This document shows, in pieces, positions 52,701 through 60,543 of a stretch of DNA of 64,000 nucleotides. This DNA is from a bacterium (lineage in GTDB: Bacteria; Cyanobacteriota; Vampirovibrionia; Gastranaerophilales; Gastranaerophilaceae), in the NCBI GenBank assembly GCA_017536545.1, contig JAFXHF010000016.1:62001-126000 (forward strand). Reading direction: 5' to 3'. Made by a program: the position numbers and the translations under genes. The stretch's first letter is position 1, and each line of letters starts with the position of its first letter. Below the pieces are notes generated by a model. The model worked only from the letters and a program-made list of their open reading frames with translations, was not told the origin of the DNA and ran no database searches.

Positions 52701-52884
52701 TGTAGATGATAAATTTATTGTTGAAATTGACGGTATGGATGATAACAAAAAACTTCACCATATGTCTAATATGAAAAAACAAGCGATTCTTGAACGTTGC
52801 GGATTTAAGGTTAAGCGTATAACATTCAGAGAATGGCAGTATTCATCAAAAGCTTGTTTAGATAGAATTTTAAATATTGAATAA
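49750..52884 (+). CDS. Superfamily 1 helicase-nuclease (UPF1-like, with restriction-like C-terminal domain)
   Basis: A 1044-residue protein. Residues 1-330 are a divergent N-terminal region with an acidic linker. The UPF1/DNA2-like SF1 helicase core has Walker A VQGPPGTGKSQTIVNLV (about 340), Walker B VAIIDEASQCDIA (about 660), GDDKQLPHLSFL, MLDEHFRSLPP and GTAHTFQGDERDII, then VAITRARS. Residues about 945-1044 form a restriction-endonuclease-like domain (AGLSADLVVDDKFIVEIDG) with D...ExD acidic residues related to DUF559/MTES-type domains. Such architectures occur in mobile and antiphage gene sets. Here it stands alone between housekeeping genes, so its role in defence or repair is not decided. 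Confidence 0.88.
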   Translation: MLQEATKALNSAFNNSFIKKLSLYLHDCVREEVKSSTFRNLKGDKDNKWIFLKEQETLLTQGLDYLKLDGSNPNLTELMLQGVASARDKYLIYGYMFLVGRNGKSKRHNEFLTPLLYVPCKLERNGVNINCMLQDEVLSLNTGALAALLKKGDDDDEVDLFLEGILDVVPELPITKEKMDIFLTTLKSLIPDLEIATDSSENVDEDNVSKDEGPARDLSDVQITGENYDEIIEDEIQEQKQKAAVGEIKKLSVTYQSAIILTKRPAVTAGVLHELTQISEKPSGVFRETTLSVINDEYTQSVEKAFPLKDSEGEFYPITPLALSDSQERVIKNIEHNKLVAVQGPPGTGKSQTIVNLVAHLIANGKTVLVASRMDKAVDVVADRLNDLGAPYLALRAGRMNYQKQLSHQLQELTSGKFALDDDVEDFIFADVKDMRQHLDCLRETEEKCERILKLEKEWYDLKNEIKEQTSVVGEMEYIRRPLKKSEIDNINDVIKSLTANMEKSGFFAGIANMSSLRQLKKILDIKDFEVEPENLDRLKVELDFMTQKWRLRKIESDIQKTGNLHVMSEQIRQMKRKQGPLAVNILKSTRREALKALLRDAKKVRRIKVHSLSLVERKKKKSNQIMEDEDFRPLLDAFPCWCVTTYAVSDSLPLKPGMFDVAIIDEASQCDIASCFPIMYRAKKTVVVGDDKQLPHLSFLEKAKEQSFLSQYGIPDKYQLMWRFRTNSMFDLADYYSMNSVMLDEHFRSLPPIIDFSNKEFYNDRIRIMKKDTSEDMAIDIINVPDGKVDSDATRNLPEIEALVKTLHEIIIEDERNNPDKPVSIGIISPFRAQVEQLKISVPKVLSDYMIKKHQIEIGTAHTFQGDERDIILMSWAFANNSYPQSITFLQKPNLFNVAITRARSKCINFVSHDLDTMPDGHFRHYVSYLKQYKDRKEALKNNEIDENIYKNALEREIAQAIRELDHKVDAGVEIAGLSADLVVDDKFIVEIDGMDDNKKLHHMSNMKKQAILERCGFKVKRITFREWQYSSKACLDRILNIE

Positions 52885-52885
52885 T

Positions 52886-52915
52886 AAAAAAGCCGGTTTA
52901 AATACCGGCTTTTTT
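52886..52915. terminator. Bidirectional terminator overlapping the next gene's stop
   Basis: AGCCGGT / ACCGGCT stem with A and T runs. The minus-strand gene's last codons (Lys-Ala-Gly-Ile-stop) are written inside the stem. Confidence 0.85.
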
Positions 52916-53896
52916 GTATTCCTCCATAAAGTATTCAGGAGAATTGTACTTGTTTTTGTATTTTTCTATTTTATCGGTTTTGTTTGCTACGTATAATATA
53001 TGTCCAAAAATTTCATTAACAAATTCATGATGTCTTTCTGGCAAATATTGAGGAGATAAAGATAAAGTTATTATTCTAGGTTGTGCATTTTTATTTTTTA
53101 ATGTTTCAAATATAGAATAGAATGTAGCATTAATACCAGCACTATTTTTGATAAATCTAAAATCGTCAACGGTATCAAATCCAGAGTTACTTGTATAATC
53201 AGCGTCAATGCTTAATAATATATCTTTATCTTTTAAATCTGGTAATGTTTTTTCTGTACAAGTTATGAGTTTAACTTTTCTAAGTTTTGATTTATCTTTT
53301 CCGAATAGTTTTTTTATAAGTTCATCATCTGTTGTATTTTCGTTAATCATTCCAGTTGCTGGGTCAATCAAAAGCTCTTGTTCATAAGCTTTTTTTGTTA
53401 ATGGATTAGATACAAAATGAAAGAAACTTATTTTTGCATTTGTAGAATTACCAAAGAAGGTCTGAGGGGTGTCTAAGTAGTTTAAATCATTACTTGCGAA
53501 TAACCCTTGTAGCCCTATATCTGTTGCAAGTTCTGTTGGCATAACCCAATATACTTCATTTATTTCAGGATATTTTGCAAGTGCATTATTTATCCAAGTT
53601 GCAACACTAGATTCTTTAATGCTTAAAACTTTTGCATTCAAAAGGATGTCACTATGTGTATCAAAATTTATTAAAGTCGATGGAACTTTGATTTTATTGG
53701 CTTTCATATATTCTACAACATCAAGAACTTGATTATGATCAGTATTAATATCGACTAAATCTACAGATTTTGTCACTTGGCGTACATTAGATGTAATATC
53801 AAGTTTGTAATAATCTTGTGTGCTTTTTTTTGAACAAATTACGGCAGTAATTATCAATATTATTATTGCTATTATTGTTATTAATCTATGTTTCAT
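52898..53896 (-). CDS. UPF0489-like (arginase-fold) membrane-anchored protein
   Basis: A 332-residue protein with an N-terminal membrane segment or uncleaved signal (LITIIAIIILIITAVIC) and a soluble domain outside the cytoplasm. The domain has LINFDTHSDILL and ILLSIDADYTSNSG, resembling the DxHxD and SxDxD metal ligands of the ureohydrolase/arginase fold as found in the UPF0489 family. ERHHEFVNEIFG near the C-terminus supplies further His. Enzymatic substrate is unknown. Ile/Thr-rich lead and Asp-rich core fit an extracytoplasmic hydrolase. It ends inside a shared terminator. Confidence 0.65.
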   Translation of the reverse strand: MKHRLITIIAIIILIITAVICSKKSTQDYYKLDITSNVRQVTKSVDLVDINTDHNQVLDVVEYMKANKIKVPSTLINFDTHSDILLNAKVLSIKESSVATWINNALAKYPEINEVYWVMPTELATDIGLQGLFASNDLNYLDTPQTFFGNSTNAKISFFHFVSNPLTKKAYEQELLIDPATGMINENTTDDELIKKLFGKDKSKLRKVKLITCTEKTLPDLKDKDILLSIDADYTSNSGFDTVDDFRFIKNSAGINATFYSIFETLKNKNAQPRIITLSLSPQYLPERHHEFVNEIFGHILYVANKTDKIEKYKNKYNSPEYFMEEYKKAGI

Positions 53897-54018
53897 TCGT
53901 TCTCCTTTTTTAAAATTATATTTGTTTAAGAATTTTAGGTCAAATACGTTTCATTTTACAAACGATATTTTTCAGATAAGATAAAAGAACAATTAGTCGA
54001 AATACGAGGTATGAAATA

Positions 54019-55344
54019 ATGAAAAAAGTTTATATAGAAACAATGGGTTGCCAGATGAATAAATCAGATACTGAACGTATGTTTGGTATGTTGTCTAACT
54101 TTGGATACGAGGAAACAAAGGTTCCAAAAGAAGCGGATTTATTAATGGTAAACACTTGTTCTATTAGACAATTATCAGAAGATAAAGCATATAGTTTAAT
54201 TGGTACATGGGGTAAGTGGAAAAAATCTAGACCTGAGTTAAAAATTGGTTTTTGTGGTTGCGTAGCACAACAAAAAGCTGAACAAATTTTTAAACGTGCA
54301 CATTATGTAGATTTCGTTTTGGGTACTCATAAAATTTATTCATTACCTGAAATTATTAAAACTATTGAAGCTGGCGAAAAAGTTTGTGTATGTGAAGAAA
54401 CTCACAAAAACGAAGATGATAAAGCTATTCAATATCAAATCAATCGTGTAAAATCTGTAAATGCTTGGATTCCGATTACTGAAGGTTGTAATAATTTCTG
54501 TACTTATTGTATTGTTCCATACACTCGTGGTAGAGAACGTTCAAGGTTACCTGAAACTATTTTAAAAGAAGTAAAAGATGCTTTAAATGATGGCTTTAAA
54601 GAAATAACATTGTTAGGTCAAAACGTTGATAGTTATGGTAAAGATTTTACAGATAGAGAATATCGTTTGGCAGATTTGTTGCGTGAAGTAAATGCTATTG
54701 AAGGTAAATTTAGAATTCGTTTTGTAACATCTTATCCAACAGATATTACTGATAATTTAATTGAAACAGTTGTTGAATTAGATAAGGTGTGCGAATATTT
54801 TCATATTCCAATGCAATCAGGTAGCAGTGAAGTTTTGAAAAAGATGAATCGTCGTTATGATAGAGAAACTTATTTTAAAATTGCGAATAAAGTTCGTGCA
54901 ATGGTTCCAGATGTTACTATTACAAGTGATTTTATTGCAGGCTTCCCAGGAGAAACTGAGGAGCAATTTATTGAAACTTTGACTGCAATGGAAGAAATTG
55001 GTCTGGATTATTCAAATACTGCAGCTTATTCTCCTCGTGAAAAGACAGTTGCTGCAAAATGGGTTGATAAATATATTGATGAAGATACAAAATTTGAGCG
55101 TTTGGCTAGACTTAACGAGCAAAATAGAAAATGTTGTTTAGCTTCAAATAAAAAATTCTTAGGTCGAGAAATGGAAGTTCTTGTTGAAAACTTTGAAAAT
55201 CACAAAGGTAAAAATGTGATTACAGGTAGAACAAGGAACAATAAAATCGTTCACATTCCTTGTGATAAAGATTTGACTGGTGAATTTATAAACGTTAAAA
55301 TTACTGGTGTAAAAACTTGGTACTTAAACGGTGAGATTATCTAA
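54019..55344 (+). CDS. miaB: tRNA-2-methylthio-N6-dimethylallyladenosine synthase
   Basis: Radical-SAM methylthiotransferase that modifies A37 of tRNAs reading UNN codons. The N-terminal UPF0004 domain holds three Cys (ETMGCQMNKSD, NTCSIRQ, GFCGCVAQ) for the auxiliary cluster. The radical-SAM CNNFCTYCIVPYTRGRERSR follows at about residue 155, and the C-terminal TRAM domain covers about 375-441. The motif SRLPETILKEV and the length of 441 favour MiaB over MtaB or RimO. A GAGGTATG site precedes the ATG. The M48 gene begins at the next base after the stop. Confidence 0.94.
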   Translation: MKKVYIETMGCQMNKSDTERMFGMLSNFGYEETKVPKEADLLMVNTCSIRQLSEDKAYSLIGTWGKWKKSRPELKIGFCGCVAQQKAEQIFKRAHYVDFVLGTHKIYSLPEIIKTIEAGEKVCVCEETHKNEDDKAIQYQINRVKSVNAWIPITEGCNNFCTYCIVPYTRGRERSRLPETILKEVKDALNDGFKEITLLGQNVDSYGKDFTDREYRLADLLREVNAIEGKFRIRFVTSYPTDITDNLIETVVELDKVCEYFHIPMQSGSSEVLKKMNRRYDRETYFKIANKVRAMVPDVTITSDFIAGFPGETEEQFIETLTAMEEIGLDYSNTAAYSPREKTVAAKWVDKYIDEDTKFERLARLNEQNRKCCLASNKKFLGREMEVLVENFENHKGKNVITGRTRNNKIVHIPCDKDLTGEFINVKITGVKTWYLNGEII

Positions 55345-56133
55345 TTGGTAATTAAGAAATTAATAGCGATATTATTAATATTGTTCATGTCGACTTGTTG
55401 TTTTGCAATTGATACAACTTTGCCAAATGACGTTTTGCAAGGTTCTGTTTCTGTGCAGATAAAACCTTATTATGACAACTGGTCGTCAAATGAAGCGTTT
55501 AATAAAATTAACCGAATTGGAACAAAGTTAGTTCTAGCAAATGGTATTGAAGAAGATATCGTTTTTGTTGTTACAGATAAAGATGAAGCGAATGCTTCGA
55601 CAAATATTCACGATAGAATTTCAATTTATAGTGGCTTGTTAAAATATGTTGAAACAGAAGATGAACTGGCTTTTGTTATTGGTCACGAGATGGGACATGT
55701 TACCAAAAATCATGTCAAAAAAAGTTTAGCAAGAAGAGTTGTAACTGGTATAACAGGTGCAACTGGAACGGTTTTATCAGTTCTAGGGATTATAAAAGAT
55801 TCATCAAGTTTAACTAAAGCGGGTGCGATTTTAGCGGGAACAACTGTTGTTGGTGGAGTCGCAAATAAAAAGTTTTCTCGTAATCAAGAGATAAAAGCAG
55901 ATAGGGAAAGCATTGATTACATGGTTAAAGCAGGTTATAATCCGCTTGCTACAATTTCAATTTTAAATAAAATTTCTGGTAATTATTTTGATTTCTTTTC
56001 ATCTCATCCGTCTGGCGAAAAAAGAATTAAAAAAGCATATAAATACATTGAAGATGAGTATCCTCAATATATTGAGCAAGGTTACGGTACAACCTCATAC
56101 GAAAGAGCTTTGAAAATAATCAATGAAGACTAA
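55345..56133 (+). CDS. M48-family metalloprotease, secreted
   Basis: A 262-residue extracytoplasmic zinc peptidase like BepA/LoiP. It has a signal peptide (VIKKLIAILLILFMSTCCFA), the active site FVIGHEMGHVTKNHVKKSL with HEMGH at residues 114-118, a hydrophobic Gly/Ala/Thr segment after it, and the third-ligand motif EIKADRESIDYMVKAGYNP. SSHPSGEKRIKKA near the C-terminus is typical. The start is TTG immediately after the miaB stop, using GGTGAG inside miaB as binding site, so the two are co-transcribed. It probably takes part in outer-membrane protein quality control. Confidence 0.88.
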   Translation: MVIKKLIAILLILFMSTCCFAIDTTLPNDVLQGSVSVQIKPYYDNWSSNEAFNKINRIGTKLVLANGIEEDIVFVVTDKDEANASTNIHDRISIYSGLLKYVETEDELAFVIGHEMGHVTKNHVKKSLARRVVTGITGATGTVLSVLGIIKDSSSLTKAGAILAGTTVVGGVANKKFSRNQEIKADRESIDYMVKAGYNPLATISILNKISGNYFDFFSSHPSGEKRIKKAYKYIEDEYPQYIEQGYGTTSYERALKIINED

Positions 56134-56993
56134 TCAACGGTTGTTCCAGCTTTGTATGAACCTAAGTATCTAAAGAATGATGTTTTAGGTTTAATTTCGT
56201 TGATCGCTTTCAACATATTCGAACCTTTGATATGTCCGTCAAAGTTTACAATAAAAATATATTCATTTGGTTCAACTTTTGATGGACGGGATGAAATATA
56301 AGATAAGTTTATATTATTTTCTAAAAATATTTTCAAAATTTCTAACAAAGCACCAGGAGTGTTGTTAGTTCTAAATGCAACTGTAGTCTTGTCTTTGCCT
56401 GTTTGTTTTGTTTCAATATCTCCGATTAAAATATATCTGGTTTTGTTATTTTTATCATCGTGAATATTTTCTTTTAAGATGTTTAGCATACAAGTATCGG
56501 CAATTTTTTTATTACCAATTGATGCGTAAGTTAGGTTATGGTTTCGTAAATCGTACGCAGATTCTAACATTGATGGAGCTTCAATAATGTCTAAGCTAAA
56601 AGGCATTTCATTTTTAATAAAATCTTGGCATTTACCAATTAATCTAGGTGCACCGATTAAGCCTGTGATACTATAAAATTCTGTTGTTCTTGAGAGTAAG
56701 CAATATTCAATTGGCATAACTAATTCTGAGATAATTCTTATATTAGGGTTTTTAGAAAGGATTAAACTATCTAAAGATTCTCTAATTGTTCCGTCTAATG
56801 TATTTTCAACAGGAAGAACTCCAGCTGTATCTGGGTTTTCACAAACATATTCTACAATTTGTTTGATTGTAGTTAATGGTGTTGAATAACAATTCAATCC
56901 TAATTGATGGCAGAATTCATCTTTAGCCATTTCAGAGAACGAATTTTGAGGTTCTAGATAGGCAATGTTTTTAATCGATGCAAAATTAGACAT
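56130..56993 (-). CDS. pheA: Prephenate dehydratase
   Basis: Converts prephenate to phenylpyruvate in phenylalanine synthesis. The catalytic periplasmic-binding-like domain has AYLEPQNSFSEMA, GVLPVENTLDGTIRESLDSL and NKTRYILIGD (the conserved Thr-Arg). The ACT regulatory domain (KTTVAFRTNNTPGALLEIL and ISSRPSKVEPNEYIFIVNF) is about residues 205-285 and normally mediates Phe inhibition. There is no chorismate mutase domain. It overlaps the M48 gene's end convergently by four bases. Confidence 0.94.
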   Translation of the reverse strand: MSNFASIKNIAYLEPQNSFSEMAKDEFCHQLGLNCYSTPLTTIKQIVEYVCENPDTAGVLPVENTLDGTIRESLDSLILSKNPNIRIISELVMPIEYCLLSRTTEFYSITGLIGAPRLIGKCQDFIKNEMPFSLDIIEAPSMLESAYDLRNHNLTYASIGNKKIADTCMLNILKENIHDDKNNKTRYILIGDIETKQTGKDKTTVAFRTNNTPGALLEILKIFLENNINLSYISSRPSKVEPNEYIFIVNFDGHIKGSNMLKAINEIKPKTSFFRYLGSYKAGTTVD

Positions 56994-57056
56994 TTACTTA
57001 ACTCCATATTTCTAGTAAGATTATAACAGAATCCGTAGAAAATTTAAAGGTTTAAT

Positions 57057-58436
57057 ATGAGTAAAATAAAATTTGGAACTGACGGTTGGAGAGCAGTTGT
57101 AGGAAAAGATTTTAACGAAGAAAATGTAGCAATTGTATCAAAAGCGGTTGGTAAATATGTTTTCGATAATTATGGAATTTATAAAACCATAATTGTTGGT
57201 TATGACCCTAGAAATATGGCAAAAGAATTTTCTATGCAATGTGCTGAAATATTAAAAAATATCGGTTTCAAAGTTTTATATAGTGATAAAGTTTTGCCAA
57301 CGCCTGTTTTGGCATTTAATGCTAAAAAGTTGGATGCTTGTGCGGTTATGTTTACAGCATCACACAATCCTCCTGAATATTTGGGGATTAAATTTATTCC
57401 AGATTATGCAGGTCCTGCAACAAGTGAAATTACAGATGAAATTGTTGCAAATTTTGGCAAAGATGTTCCATCTTGTGTTAAAGGAAAATTAATTTATACA
57501 GATTTTTCAAATGCTTATTTTAAACATATAAAAGAAATTATTGATTTTGAAAAAATTAAAGATAATTTGGATAAATCTCACATAATTTTTGATGGTTTGT
57601 ATGCCGCAAGTATTGGATATTTTGATAAATTATTGAACGAAAAGAATATAAAATTTGATAGCATAAGAATGTATCACGATCCGAATTTTGGTGGAGGAAT
57701 GCCCGAGCCAAAACCTCAATTTATGGGTGAAATGATTGATTATATTAAAGCTCATAAAAATTATGTTGGCTTTGCAAATGACGGTGATTCAGATAGATTT
57801 GGTGTAGTTAATGAAAATGGCGAATATGTTACACCAAATGAAATTATTGCAATTTTACTAAAACACTTGAAGAAAAATAAAAAGATGTCAGGTTGTTTGG
57901 TTAAAACAGTTGGAGCTAGCTTGATGCTTGATATCGTTGCGGAAAAATTGGGTGTTGAAGTTGTAGAAACTCCAGTTGGTTTTAAACACGTTGGCGAAGC
58001 TATGAGAAAATACGATCCAATTATTGCTGGTGAAGAATCTGGTGGCTTGAGTATTCAAGGACACATTCCAGAAAAAGATGGCATATTGGCAAATCTTTTG
58101 GTTCTTGAAGCGATGGCATACGAAAGAAAATCTCTAGTTCAACTTCAAAAAGAATTGAAAAAATTTGCAGGTTGTGAATTCATAAATACCCGTGTTGATA
58201 AAAAATTAGAAAAAGTTTCTGAAGTTAAACCTGTATTAGAAAAATTTGGTGCAATGGAAGAAATTGTTGGGCAAAAAGTTTCTAAAAAAGATTTCAAAGA
58301 TGGTGTGAAACTTTATCTTGAAGATGGCACAACTTGGATTTTAGTTCGACCATCAGGAACAGAACCATTGTTGAGAATTTATATTGAAAGTGATTCTCAA
58401 GATAAAATAGATTCTATTGTAAATTTTGTTAAGTAG
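57057..58436 (+). CDS. Phosphohexomutase (phosphoglucomutase/phosphomannomutase family)
   Basis: Alpha-D-phosphohexomutase of 459 residues. The four family motifs are present: the phosphoserine loop MFTASHNPPEYLGIK, the Mg loop FANDGDSDRFG, the sugar-binding AGEESGGLSIQGH and the phosphate-binding RPSGTEPLLRIY. It could act on glucose-1-phosphate, mannose-1-phosphate or glucosamine-1-phosphate; with pgi in the window a role in supplying nucleotide sugars or glycogen is plausible. An AAAGG site precedes the ATG. The spacer following carries the putative upstream element of the FGMA gene cluster. Confidence 0.9.
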   Translation: MSKIKFGTDGWRAVVGKDFNEENVAIVSKAVGKYVFDNYGIYKTIIVGYDPRNMAKEFSMQCAEILKNIGFKVLYSDKVLPTPVLAFNAKKLDACAVMFTASHNPPEYLGIKFIPDYAGPATSEITDEIVANFGKDVPSCVKGKLIYTDFSNAYFKHIKEIIDFEKIKDNLDKSHIIFDGLYAASIGYFDKLLNEKNIKFDSIRMYHDPNFGGGMPEPKPQFMGEMIDYIKAHKNYVGFANDGDSDRFGVVNENGEYVTPNEIIAILLKHLKKNKKMSGCLVKTVGASLMLDIVAEKLGVEVVETPVGFKHVGEAMRKYDPIIAGEESGGLSIQGHIPEKDGILANLLVLEAMAYERKSLVQLQKELKKFAGCEFINTRVDKKLEKVSEVKPVLEKFGAMEEIVGQKVSKKDFKDGVKLYLEDGTTWILVRPSGTEPLLRIYIESDSQDKIDSIVNFVK

Positions 58437-58513
58437 TATTTTTATAAAATAGCAATTTTTTCTTTTATGCACGTTTGTATTTCCAGTTCAAAGTGTAGAA
58501 AGGAAAAATTAAC

Positions 58514-59137
58514 ATGGAAATTAGAAACGTTACCCCAATGAATACTGCTCCAGCATTTGGTATGGCATTTAAAGCTCCAGATGAAAAAGATATGGCAAGA
58601 TTAATTGATTATCTTTTGGATTCTGGTATGAGTGCAAAAGAAGCTAGAAAAGCATTAGTAAAAATGCAAAAAGCTCACGCTGGTGATACTCATTTTGATT
58701 TTAAATATATTCACGAAAATGGTGTTGATACTTTTGCAGTTGCTCCTAAAACAAAAAAAGCTGAGGAGATGCTAGAAAATAAAGCTGTTACTTTTGATAC
58801 TGATGTTGCAGTTGATATGGATGGTATAAAGATTTATAGCCGAGCAGATGTTTGTGAATATAGATGCGAAAAAAGACTTCAAGGCAAAAAAGGTATTGGA
58901 AAATTCTTTGCTCAAGTTGCTAATTTCTTCGATAAAAAAATGTTAGCATTTGATAGATTAACTGATCCTACAACAGCTTTACCTGCTAGCTTGAGACAAG
59001 CATCCGCTAATGTGAGACAAGCCGAAGCTAGAGTAAACAGAAGGTTAGCTGATGAGTCAACAATTAGAAGTGCATTTGCTCCAGAATTAAAACCTGTTGG
59101 CAAATCAATAGAAGAAGTTGACGGAGTTGTTAATTAA
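58514..59137 (+). CDS. FGMA-motif protein 1
   Basis: First of three tandem paralogues of an unknown family. 207 residues. It begins MEIRNVTPMNTAPAFGMAFK, has a helical section, THFDFKYI, then QGKKGIGKFFAQVANFFD (about 123-140) and LPASLRQASANVRQAEARV near the C-terminus. No signal peptide or membrane helix. AAGGAAAAA binding site. The upstream spacer holds GCAATTTTTTCTTTTATGCA, loosely like the shared upstream element. Function unknown. The common positions with the next two genes show a conserved domain of about 150 residues. Confidence 0.75.
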   Translation: MEIRNVTPMNTAPAFGMAFKAPDEKDMARLIDYLLDSGMSAKEARKALVKMQKAHAGDTHFDFKYIHENGVDTFAVAPKTKKAEEMLENKAVTFDTDVAVDMDGIKIYSRADVCEYRCEKRLQGKKGIGKFFAQVANFFDKKMLAFDRLTDPTTALPASLRQASANVRQAEARVNRRLADESTIRSAFAPELKPVGKSIEEVDGVVN

Positions 59138-59152
59138 TAAGGTAAGTGCTTA

Positions 59153-59689
59153 ATGGAAATTAGAAACAATCAACAATACTATAATCGACAAAATTTCGGG
59201 ATGGCATTTAGACTTCCTGAAAAGAAATCTGCCCAAGATGCATTCGCAAATCTTGTGTCAAATTATGGTGAAAAACCATACAATGTTGTTGAGCGTAGTT
59301 TGACTTCTTTGATTGAAAGACACGCAAATGATAAACATTTTGATTTTACATTTGATGGTGAAAAATTTGTTATTGAACCAAAAACATACTTAGCGTTAGA
59401 GATGTATACTGATGGAATTAAATTGAGTAACAAACCTCTTAAAGGAACTTGGGAAAAATTCCTGACAAATTATGGAGATTACGATGAAGTTGTTGAAAAC
59501 TTAAAAGGGTTTAATAGATTTTGTTACGAAGCAAAATATGTTGGATCTCTTTTAAAATCTTCAATTGCAGCTTTTATAAAGCCTTTTGATACTTTGCCAG
59601 TAGAATTAAGACAAGCCTCAAGAGATGTTTCTGAATTAGAAGATGCAGTTAGTAAGCATGTTGAAAAATTAAATATGAGAAATAAGTGA
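59153..59689 (+). CDS. FGMA-motif protein 2
   Basis: Second paralogue, 178 residues, starting 15 bases after the first gene's stop with AAGGTAAG as binding site. It begins MEIRNNQQYYNRQNFGMAFR, has KHFDFTFDGE and KPLKGTWEKFLTNYGDYDE in place of the KKGIG block, and LPVELRQASRDVSELEDAV near the C-terminus, matching gene 1 (LP-x-LRQAS-x-x-V). The middle section has diverged. Unknown function. Confidence 0.75.
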   Translation: MEIRNNQQYYNRQNFGMAFRLPEKKSAQDAFANLVSNYGEKPYNVVERSLTSLIERHANDKHFDFTFDGEKFVIEPKTYLALEMYTDGIKLSNKPLKGTWEKFLTNYGDYDEVVENLKGFNRFCYEAKYVGSLLKSSIAAFIKPFDTLPVELRQASRDVSELEDAVSKHVEKLNMRNK

Positions 59690-59720
59690 TAGTTATTAAA
59701 TATAAAAGGAGATTTAAATT

Positions 59721-60305
59721 ATGGATTTTAGAAATGTAAATTATGCACAAAACAACAACCCAGCATTTGGTATGGCTGTTTTAAAGCCAGTGAAACCTGA
59801 GGATGCTGCACGTTTTGTTACAGATATAACAAAAGATGTTTATTTTTCACCTAAGCAAGTAGATAAAGCTGTGACAAAGATAATGGCAAGAGCTGCTAAG
59901 AATACGCAATTTGATATTCTACCTTTTGTTGATAGACTTGTTGTTGATGGTAAATATAAAGATGTTGTTATTTATCGCTTGATGCCTAAAACAGATGATG
60001 CTCGACGCATCATGAAGGAGCAGGGGATGTCGGAAATTATTTCAACTCGTTATTACAACCCTGCTGAAGCATTAGAGCAAAGAGTATTTGAAAGATTAGA
60101 ATGTAAAAAGGGTATCGGAAGATTCTTCGCCAAAACGGCAAATTTTTTTGATGGATGTAAAACTCTGATTTCTTGTATGAGACATCCTGAGCAACTTATG
60201 GATTCTCATTTACGATATGCTGTTTCATATGCTGAAGAATGTGAAACTGCAGTTTTAAGTAGACTAAAAAATGAGAAATTGATTAATGATCTTCTAACTG
60301 ACTAG
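59721..60305 (+). CDS. FGMA-motif protein 3
   Basis: Third paralogue, 194 residues, with AAAAGGAG upstream. It begins MDFRNVNYAQNNNPAFGMAV, then TQFDILPFVD, CKKGIGRFFAKTANFFDGC (closest to gene 1) and HLRYAVSYAEECETAVLSRL in place of the LRQAS block. The set of three ends at a terminator, so they form one operon. The order of similarity (1 to 3 in the KKGIG block, 1 to 2 in the LRQAS block) suggests old duplications. Unknown function. Confidence 0.75.
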   Translation: MDFRNVNYAQNNNPAFGMAVLKPVKPEDAARFVTDITKDVYFSPKQVDKAVTKIMARAAKNTQFDILPFVDRLVVDGKYKDVVIYRLMPKTDDARRIMKEQGMSEIISTRYYNPAEALEQRVFERLECKKGIGRFFAKTANFFDGCKTLISCMRHPEQLMDSHLRYAVSYAEECETAVLSRLKNEKLINDLLTD

Positions 60306-60325
60306 AAAATTAATTAAATAAAATA

Positions 60326-60358
60326 AAAAAAGGATTAGTAATTTGCTAATCCTTTTTT
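60326..60358 (+). terminator. Terminator after the FGMA operon
   Basis: AAGGATTAG / CTAATCCTT perfect 9-bp stem within A and T runs. Confidence 0.9.
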
Positions 60359-60405
60359 ATTGATAATAGTTGTTAACAATTCTAAACAAACATGTGAAAT
60401 CTCGG

Positions 60406-60434
60406 TTGACAGGCTATTTTGTTTGTTTTAAGAT
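60406..60434 (+). promoter_or_regulatory. Promoter of the S10 ribosomal operon
   Basis: TTGACA, 17 bases, TAAGAT. The leader to rpsJ is about 100 bases and includes a GACAAG...CTTTGTC stem-loop (60485-60509), a possible autoregulatory site. Confidence 0.7.
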
Positions 60435-60543
60435 GATTATGCTTGAAGTATAGTGACCGAAATATATAGCGAAAACTTTAAGTATGACAAGGTTTCAAGA
60501 CTTTGTCAAAAGTAGTACATAGAAAAAAGAAAAAGGAATGCAA

